Shown here one piece after another: positions 18,361-24,447 of a stretch of DNA of 24,447 bases; position 1 is the stretch's first letter, and every line of letters starts with the position of its first letter. The notes below the pieces were generated by a model that was given only the letters and a program-made list of their open reading frames with translations, was not told where the DNA came from and did not search any database. Source of the DNA: Porphyra umbilicalis (Eukaryota; Rhodophyta; Bangiophyceae; Bangiales; Bangiaceae); NCBI GenBank assembly GCA_002049455.2, contig KV919314.1, positions 1-24,447 of the forward strand, in the 5' to 3' direction. Position numbers and translations under genes: made by a program.

Positions 18361-19871
18361 ACTCCGCACTCCAACTGTTGCAAAACAGTTCCAAAAACAG
18401 TCGTTCTCCAAAAATTCCCTGAGTCCCGCATGTTGACATGTCCTTCAGCAGTTACATTAAGCGTAAAACTGACGCCTGAAAAGTCAATTTTAGTGCAAGG
18501 AATCACACTTTCATGATCTCTCTCAAACTGGGTATAGACCACGACGCTGCATGCGCTGTGAGAAGTTGTCTTGGGATGCCCTCGCGAGACACGTTTTTGT
18601 TCTTCCCCCCCGCAGTGACCAAGTTCGGGCCCGTTCACACCCCGAATGCTGACGTGGCCGCTCCAGCGGCTGTTAGGTTCAGCTTGTGTGCGTTTGCGGT
18701 GACAGGACACAGGACTGCTGCATCGGGTCAGAAACTCTGCCACACATGTGCCGAGGGCAATCGGTGGTCATTGGCTGCATGGCTACGAGGCACATGCTTG
18801 CTCGATATGGACCAATGAGCATCCAGGAAGGAGTATCGTCGGCAAGAGCTGTCGTCAACAGTTCTTCACAAGTTACAATCCCAGAATGGTCTGTGAGAGG
18901 GGCTGTGTGCACATCTGGAAAGATGGACCACGACAGCACTTTTGTTGGCCCAGTGAGGTGCGCCTGTCTAATATTGTGTGAACGATCTTTGAGAGCCGCG
19001 GTGCGCGCTCACGCCCGAGCTACCCCTTCGTATGTTGTCCGGGATGCGGGCCATTGTGTCTGTGGCCACTTGGTTGTGATACCCTTCCAGTGAGAGCGAG
19101 ACTCATCGAGTGCAACGGGCACAGAAGCACTGCTCTCATTCCCAGTGTGCATAGTATCTAGTTATCTCACAGTCACTGGTCGGAACAGAATAGGAGCCGG
19201 AAGCAGAAAAGCACAGAGAAGTCCGATGTGATCGACCATGTAATTTAATTTCGCAACCGAGCAATCAAAAGACCGGTGGTTACCCCATAATTGTGACAGA
19301 TTTGCTTCGAACTGTGCTTTTCCGCATTCGAATTCTGATTGAGGGTAGCCCAGATGGGAACTTTTGTGGCGCGCTTCGATTCGTTGGACAGAATATCAGT
19401 CTCTGGCTTCGTGTCTCGGATCGGAGCACCGCCACCCTGCCGCGCACCGTGGAGCATTCGACGTCCTTCTTCCTCCCGACGCCTGTCCCCGTCACGGTCG
19501 GCCTTCTCCGGTCTTCTTTCCACCAACCCGCACTGCTCTATTCGCACAGTGTGATAACTATTGGTAAGCCTTCGCTCGCTGTTGGTTTGCTGTAACTCTA
19601 TTGCATCCTGCACGAATACATGGGGCATGTGAGCACCTGGATCATCGGCATGTATAGCACGTGTCGTGATCCATCCTTTTCTTTTCACCAGATGCGTGGG
19701 TGACGTTGAGTGAATCAACGTGCTTTTGCTTTCTGCCCGCTTTGATGTCCCTCACTACTCGTTCAAGACGGCACCCCCCGACCTTTCTATTGCTGGGCTC
19801 AATCGGCGCGTCTCTCCTGCCATTGTCCCACACCTCTTCACCTCGTGCTCATGATTGCAGCGTGTAGATGA

Positions 19872-20141
19872 TCAGCCGATGTGTGAGGTGCCCTTTGCGT
19901 TTGACGCTGACGCAGCGGGAAAACAGATGTGCTCGTTGTTTTTTCTTCTCGGTGGGCTCTTTTGGTGTTCTTTCTGAGACAGGTCAAGAAGGTTTGGTAT
20001 GCTTGGGCTGCCTTTCCATGGAGGGTGAGCTTCCTTAAGGTGTCTGACGTTGGACGAGCTGAAGGGGGAGGAAAGCTGTTCGGTGCAGCTGTGGCATCTT
20101 CGCCTGACGGCATCTTCCCCTGACGCGGCGTCAGTCGGCAT
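19872..20141 (-). pseudogene. BED-type zinc-finger fragment, possible hAT transposase remnant
   Basis: An 89-residue frame from ATG 20141. Residues 16-39 fit a BED finger: Cys16-x2-Cys19, then His34-x4-His39 within SSSNVRHLKEAHPP, which resembles the S-x-L-x-x-H-L-x-x-x-HP signature of the family. BED fingers bind DNA and often sit at the N-terminus of hAT transposases. Nothing resembling the catalytic or dimerisation domain follows; the frame ends after 89 residues. An alternative minus frame (20113-19838) overlaps. A 16-bp tandem duplication just upstream of the Cys pair (20094-20125) shifts frame between the copies. Two hAT elements lie in the window, but neither contains this fragment. 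The zinc-finger call rests on spacing only. Confidence 0.4.
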
Positions 20142-20880
20142 CGCCGATGAGGGGGGCGCTATCTATCCGTGTCTTTTGTTGACCTGTTCTGGTTGCTGCT
20201 TTGACCGACAGTGACTTGGGAAGCTTTCTCTATTCAACACGTTCATTCTTGCAGCTCCTGCCACGCCGGCGGCGTGCAAGAAAGAGTAAATAGGGAGCTG
20301 TCTTCTTGAGTGGGCGTGTCATACATGCATTCGTTCGAGGAAAGCAGTGCCGCCGATGTATCGACTTCGTCGCTTGTGCAGGTGGGCTCCCGTCGATTTA
20401 ACAGCTCCGAAGCACTCTGCACTAAGCTTAATAACGCGTGTGACAAACCATCTCGTGGAAAACCCACAGTACGACAACGGGGGTCACTTTAATAAATACG
20501 TTCCAAGTAGCAGTCTGCAAGTCCCATGCCGTGAAGAGCAGTCCGAGCATGCGAATTATCACGTTTAGTTTAAATCCCACTTACGAAAACAATGTATTCA
20601 GGTTCTCTGTTGCCAGGTGCTTCCGTCCACTCTCGTTTCCCTCACGAGCAACGAACCGTGCCGGAGTATCGTGCCTTTTGCGCACACATCAGCTACATAC
20701 ATGACGTTGCCCGCCACGTGCGCGCGCTGGTGGAGTACGCACCCCCGTCAAATCAGCAAGAGCAGCACAGCGTTTGTCACTGCACTGGAGCTGTTGTGAC
20801 ACGCCACTGCAATCCAGGCAAACGTTTTACAAGTTTCCATCGCAGAACAGCAGACCACATGTACATTCCCTGTTAGCTTC
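20142..20880. other. Intergenic DNA with short open frames
   Basis: Two modest frames have mixed composition but no motif: minus 20243-20467 (74 codons) and plus 20592-20876 (94 codons). The plus one ends at a TAG, and the same frame continues downstream as a more protein-like stretch (next entry). No repeat was seen. Confidence 0.35.
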
Positions 20881-21634
20881 AGCGGCGTCACTTCGTACTC
20901 ACGTCTGATGCATCACAGCTGGTATGGAAGATAAACTACGAGTTATCCCACACTCTCGCGGCCGACGAAGCACTCGTACTACGTGATGCTGAAGACGTCG
21001 AACAGCTCCAGCAAGAGCCGCGGGCCGCCAATAAGCGGTGGCAACAGAAAGTCCTGGATGGCTGGGCGGGCAAAGCGGGTTCTCCGCGCCGCCGAGAGCG
21101 TTAATGAGTTCGTGTACCCTGAGTACCCGCCACGGTGCTCGTCGTCTAAGTATTCTTCGTCGTGTCCCACGGAAGTGCGGGCTCGGACGAGTCCCGGTCG
21201 TCCGGGTCCGCAAGGTCCGGGTCTTCGGAGTAGTCGTGGTCTTTTCCGTTGCGTTAGTCGCGGCCGTTCCCGTCACGATCGCCGCAGCCGCCCCCACCGC
21301 CGGCACGACCGCCGACACCACAACCGCCAACGGCGCCACCGTCACAGCCGCCGCCGCCGCCGCGCCCGTCTTGGCCACCCCCGCTGCCCGCACAAGCACC
21401 AGCACCATTGCCACAGGCAAGAAAAGCAGGCGAGCGGGGGGTAACGGGTTGGCCGTGACGCCGCCAGGAAGGTACCCGAGTGGGGGGAGCCAAGGTAGGC
21501 CGCTGTGCTGATGGTGGGAGACCGCTAGATGCCAAGGCGAGGGAAAAAAAAGAGGAAATGATGAGACAGAAAAGGGCGAGCAGGAGTGGCCCCTTGGATC
21601 TTTTGAATCTGATTTTTTTGGCCTCTTCATCCAC
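20881..21634. other. Region with conflicting coding signals on both strands
   Basis: Plus strand: a frame through 20881-21104 reads FVLTSDASQLVWKINYELS and later DAEDVEQLQQEPRAANKRWQ, stopping at TAA. It is acidic and Gln-rich and directly precedes the retroelement, so a Gag-like remnant is possible. Minus strand: a GC3-rich frame ending near 20979 reads GHDEEYLDDEHRGGYSGY and then RPAIQDFLLPPLIGGPRLLL. Upstream of it, in another minus frame, an acidic DHDYSEDPDLADPDD stretch follows a Gly-rich segment and a hydrophobic N-terminus (from 21634). Both readings need stops or frameshifts. I cannot decide between them. Confidence 0.25.
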
Positions 21635-21676
21635 TCGTTATCCATTCCCACCCCCACGCGGCCGCGTGGGTACTCA

Positions 21677-23160
21677 ATGCCCGCGGCAGAGCGGACGCAG
21701 TCCATAGTAGAGGAATCGAGCTTCGTTTCGGTGGGCTACGTGCGCCGCCTGTCGCCGGATGCGGGCTTGGGGTCGCCCTGTGTGTCCTCTTTCCTCGTCG
21801 GGAACGACGGCAAGAACAGGCTATTCGTGGACGTGCGGTACATCAACCGCTTCATCCGGCCTCGCAAGTTCAAGTAAGAGCGGCATTCCGGATTCCTATC
21901 GTCATTGTTGACCGACGATCACCTCGCCTCGTGGGACGTACGGGACGCGCTCTACCACATCCTTCTTCATCCCACTTACCGCAAGTACTTCATATTCACG
22001 GTGGGGGGCGTCGTCTAAGAGCCTCACTTTCATTTCGTCGGGTTACGCCTCACCCCGCGGGCGTGGACCTCGTTCCTGCACCCGGTCGTCGCCGCGCTAC
22101 CGGAAAGGGGCCACTGAGTCAAGGCGTACGTCGACGACTGTGCCGCGACGGGGCGGCGCGGTCATCTCTCCACAGCCACAGACGCCACCGACAGGCTGGT
22201 GGAAATCTTGGCCCTGCTTCGGTCGCTGGGGTTTCATGTGCACCCTACGGACGGATTGCACACAGGCACGCGCGCAGAATTCTTTCTCGGCGTTCTGTTC
22301 GAGACGCACCGGAGATGGGTGCTGCTGCCAGCATCTTTTCGCGACACGCTGGTCTCCGTCGCTAGAATGCTTCTGACCACCGCGTTCAGAGCTGGACACC
22401 GCGTGAGGCACCACGCAATGATTCGGCTCACTGGTACGGCGGTCACGCGCTCCCTGGTGGTTCCTTCGACTCACCTCTTCCTGCGCAGAATCTGTGACTC
22501 CAAAGGCTTTGTAGACAGAGCGGGGCCGCTGGACAGCCCGTGTCTGCTTGGCGGTTCCCGTCCTTCCGTCCGCAGCCGCGGCTATGCTCGCCTTTCCCAC
22601 GGATCAGTGGAGGACGTGCGCTGGTTGGTGGGGCTGGGGACCGAGCCCGTCGTCGCCCTGGCACTGTAGGAGCCAACGGTTGGATTGCTGAAGACCGACG
22701 CATCTCCGTACTAGTGGGGCGGACATCTCGGCACGCTCCTGGCAGCCGCCGCCTGCTTCAACCCTACACAGCCGGACCGGGAGTAAGGCCTCAGCAAGGT
22801 GGTGGTAGAATGTTCCTGCTTGACGGACTTCGGGCGGACACGGTTGCGGTCAGGCAGCCTGCTGCACGTAAGGATGTAAGACCTTGTCGAGAAGCACGTC
22901 AGCAACAGCTCTACGAGCCGCTCCCGCGCCTTGATGGAAAAGCTTCGACGATTGTAAGTCGTCTAGGAGTCGCTGGGTGTCTCCCTCGAGGAGTCATGGC
23001 TGCCGGCTGTTGCGGGAAAGTGGGCTCCCTTCTTTTTGCGCATGTGCGCCAGCGAAGAATTATCGTCAGGCGCTATGGTGGGCACGCGTCTGGAGAAGAT
23101 TTGAAGAGCGACGACAATGGACATGTTCGCGTCGGCCCTCAAGACACTGTAGCACAACCC
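21677..23160 (+). pseudogene. DIRS/Ngaro-like retroelement RT-RNase H, inactivated by in-frame stops
   Basis: One continuous frame shows the reverse transcriptase-RNase H order of tyrosine-recombinase retroelements: RLFVDVRYINRFIRPRKFK; motif A SWDVRDALYHILLHP (Asp codon 21935-21937); GLRLTPRAWTSFLHPVV; the catalytic YVDD at 22127-22138; the LRSLGFHV and EFFLGVLF motifs; VVPSTHLFLRRICD; an RNase H start KTDASPY (Asp codon 22697-22699) then WGGHLG; SRSRALMEKLRRL; and the DMFASALKT region typical of this group's C-terminus. Eleven in-frame stops break it (first bases 21875, 22016, 22115, 22667, 22712, 22784, 22877, 22955, 22964, 23102, 23150), of all three kinds, yet there is no frameshift over nearly 1.5 kb. 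No tyrosine recombinase was recognised downstream. The copy is dead; the upstream boundary is uncertain. Confidence 0.88.
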
Positions 23161-23275
23161 CGTAGCCACGGGCCCGAAGAGGGAAGTATTCCACCGCTGC
23201 CGTCACAAGAACGTGCCCCCTATAGGATCACCCGATCCGGGAAGAGGGGCCGCCAAAGGTACAAGACAAAAGGCA

Positions 23276-23381
23276 CGGTTTCCTTGCCGGCGACGACGGT
23301 GCCTCCCACCGTCGTCGCCCTTCGTCCTAAAAAGGGCGGAAACCGTTGCGTGGGCCCAATTCCCCTAATGGGAATTGGCCC
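23276..23381. repeat. Nested and adjacent hairpins at the retroelement 3' side
   Basis: A 13-bp perfect stem GGCGACGACGGTG/CACCGTCGTCGCC (23289-23301 and 23307-23319, loop CCTCC) sits inside an outer 8-bp stem CGGTTTCC/GGAAACCG (23276-23283 and 23338-23345). Directly after comes a stem of 12-13 bp, GGGCCCAATTCCC with GGGAATTGGCCC (23352-23364 and 23370-23381, one bulge, loop CTAAT). The cluster marks the change from retroelement-like to GC-rich DNA and may be a terminal structure of the element. Confidence 0.75.
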
Positions 23382-24447
23382 GCGCCGCCGACCAACCAAT
23401 ATCACTAAGTACAATGCAAGACAAGTTCCCCAATGCGGTAAGTAAAGACGAGGGGGAATCGGGACCGGGCGCCACCGCCTGACGTGGCGGCCTCTGGCGT
23501 GGCCACGCGGCGGCGCGCGCGCGCCACATAACCGCCCCGCCCAGCGACGCCCTGGTGGCCGTTCGTGCGTGGCCCGGGTGCCCGTGCCCCCGACAGCTGC
23601 CCAGTAGGCGCCGGGGCGCCACCCGCGGGGGCGTGGCGGCCGTGCCGCCCGCCCCGCTGCTTGCCACGCGCAGGCCACGCCCGTCCGGTCCCCGCCGGGG
23701 GTTCCCAGCACCACCCCCATCCCGGTGGTGCTACATCACCCCCTGCCGAGCGACCGCCGTCCCCGGCGGTGAATGGCGGGGTCCGTCCGACCCGCCAGAC
23801 CCGTGACGCGGGCGACGACGGGGCGGCGCGCCCGAGCCACGATCGTGGCGCCGGCGGCATCGGCCGGCGCGGCCACCGGCGGGCTCCCAGTGCTGGGGGC
23901 TGCCGCGGCGGCGGTGGAGGCGGCAGGTGCCGGGGCCCGTCGGACGTCGACCATGGCGGGGCCGTGCCCCCGCTCGACGACGGAGGAGGCGCCGTCGCTG
24001 TCGCGCTCGCCGTCACCCCCCCCGTGCCGGGGGGCGCCGCGGCGGCGGAGGCGCCCGGCGGAGCGGCCGGCGGTAGGGCGTCGTCCGTGGCGGCGGCGGC
24101 CGCCGGACGTGGAGGCGGCCGGTCGCCGAGGCGGGGCCCCGCGACGGCGGGCCGGGCCGCGCCGGCCACGCCGTCGGCGACGTCCGGGGGTCGGTCGCGC
24201 TCGGCACTTGCGGAGAACCTCCTTCGGAACGCGACATGGGCCCGGGTCCCCGACCGGGACCATCTGCGGCCGACGCCGCGGCCGCCGCGGACGCTACCCC
24301 CGGGACTGCGGGACCCGGTCCCCACGGCGGTCGTGCTACCGCCGCCGGAGGCCCCGGCTCCGCTTCCCGTCGGGTTGCCGATCTGTAGTGGTTTCTGCCC
24401 ACAAAGCCGACGGGGCAAGGCCCCGTCAGAAAACCCAGCACAGGATG
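23382..24447 (+). other. GC-rich block; open plus frame runs off the right edge
   Basis: After TAA 23529-23531 one plus frame stays open to the window end (about 305 codons) without an ATG. It reads Gly/Arg/Ala-rich, then ALAENLLRNATWARVPDRDH and VGLPICSGFCPQSRRGKAP close to the edge. A minus frame of 337 codons (23405-24418) is also open (for example SASAERDRPPDVADGVAGAA), and another minus frame takes over near 23980-23740. At this GC content such frames are expected by chance. A partial gene or exon on the plus strand is possible. Confidence 0.25.

Larger units (their letters stand above)
17785..19871. other. Gene-poor region with hairpins and dispersed repeat
   Basis: Balanced DNA without a credible gene; the longest frames (minus 18249-18743, minus 19245-19718) show no family resemblance. 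It contains a bistable GGGGTCGG hairpin cluster (17911-17963), a direct repeat of TTGCGCCACG (about 18098-18120), a dispersed-repeat copy (18318-18360), CCAAT boxes near 17890 and 18812 and ATTGG near 18769, and a 7-bp hairpin ACGTTGA/TCAACGT near 19702-19720. Confidence 0.45.

Noticed and set aside
23160..24447. Tyrosine recombinase of the DIRS-like element
   Set aside because: No R-H-R-Y-like segment recognised in any frame downstream; the region turns into GC-rich low-complexity DNA.
1..24447. tRNA, rRNA, CRISPR array, bacterial promoter or operon
   Set aside because: No cloverleaf, conserved rRNA segment, regular spacer array or tight gene packing was seen; the content is eukaryotic.

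Overview
The window looks like eukaryotic nuclear DNA from a GC-rich, gene-sparse, transposon-rich genome. It holds an intronless histone H3 gene, a PIF/Harbinger transposase, a DIRS/Ngaro-type reverse transcriptase remnant and several non-autonomous DNA transposons. There is no bacterial operon structure, and I see no tRNA, rRNA or CRISPR. Composition alternates sharply: very GC-rich, Ala/Gly/Arg/Pro-coding islands (about 1.55-2.08, 2.5-6.4, 9.3-10.86, 13.3-14.3, 21.2-21.5 and 23.4-24.4 kb) sit in near-balanced non-coding DNA. An alga is my best guess, for example a bangiophyte red alga with compact high-GC genes, but the sequence alone does not prove it.

Layout. 0-1.5 kb: non-coding DNA with a TA-flanked inverted-repeat element (355-1326). 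1.5-6.4 kb: GC-rich islands, including a long alanine-rich block whose coding signal hops between frames, often at G or C homopolymers. 6.4-9.3 kb: gene-poor DNA with a clean non-autonomous hAT element (8066-8972, 8-bp target-site duplication GTCTGAAT). 9.3-10.9 kb: another GC-rich block, with 60-bp and 18-bp tandem repeats. 11.0-11.4 kb, minus strand: the only clearly intact conserved gene, a divergent histone H3 lacking the lysines at positions 9, 56 and 79. 11.8-13.15 kb: upstream DNA with a possible TATA box and a degenerate ~163-bp tandem repeat carrying CCAAT and CACGTG, interrupted by a 400-bp TA-flanked MITE. 13.3-14.3 kb: GGC-rich DNA with a ~308-bp duplication. 14.4-16.0 kb, minus strand: a PIF/Harbinger transposase with all three catalytic acids, broken by one in-frame TAG at the centre of a perfect palindrome. 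16.8-17.8 kb: a second hAT element (TSD GTCTAGAT). 17.8-20.9 kb: non-coding DNA with hairpins, a dispersed repeat and a possible BED zinc-finger fragment. 21.7-23.2 kb, plus strand: a DIRS/Ngaro-like RT-RNase H pseudogene with eleven in-frame stops and no frameshift, followed by nested hairpins. 23.4 kb to the end: a GC-rich block with an open frame running off the edge.

The genes do not form a pathway. The biology is that of a transposon graveyard around one variant histone. The strongest observations are the H3 variant, the two hAT insertions with exact 8-bp duplications, the MITE nested in a promoter-like tandem repeat, the palindrome-centred stop in the Harbinger transposase, and the substitution-only decay of the retroelement.
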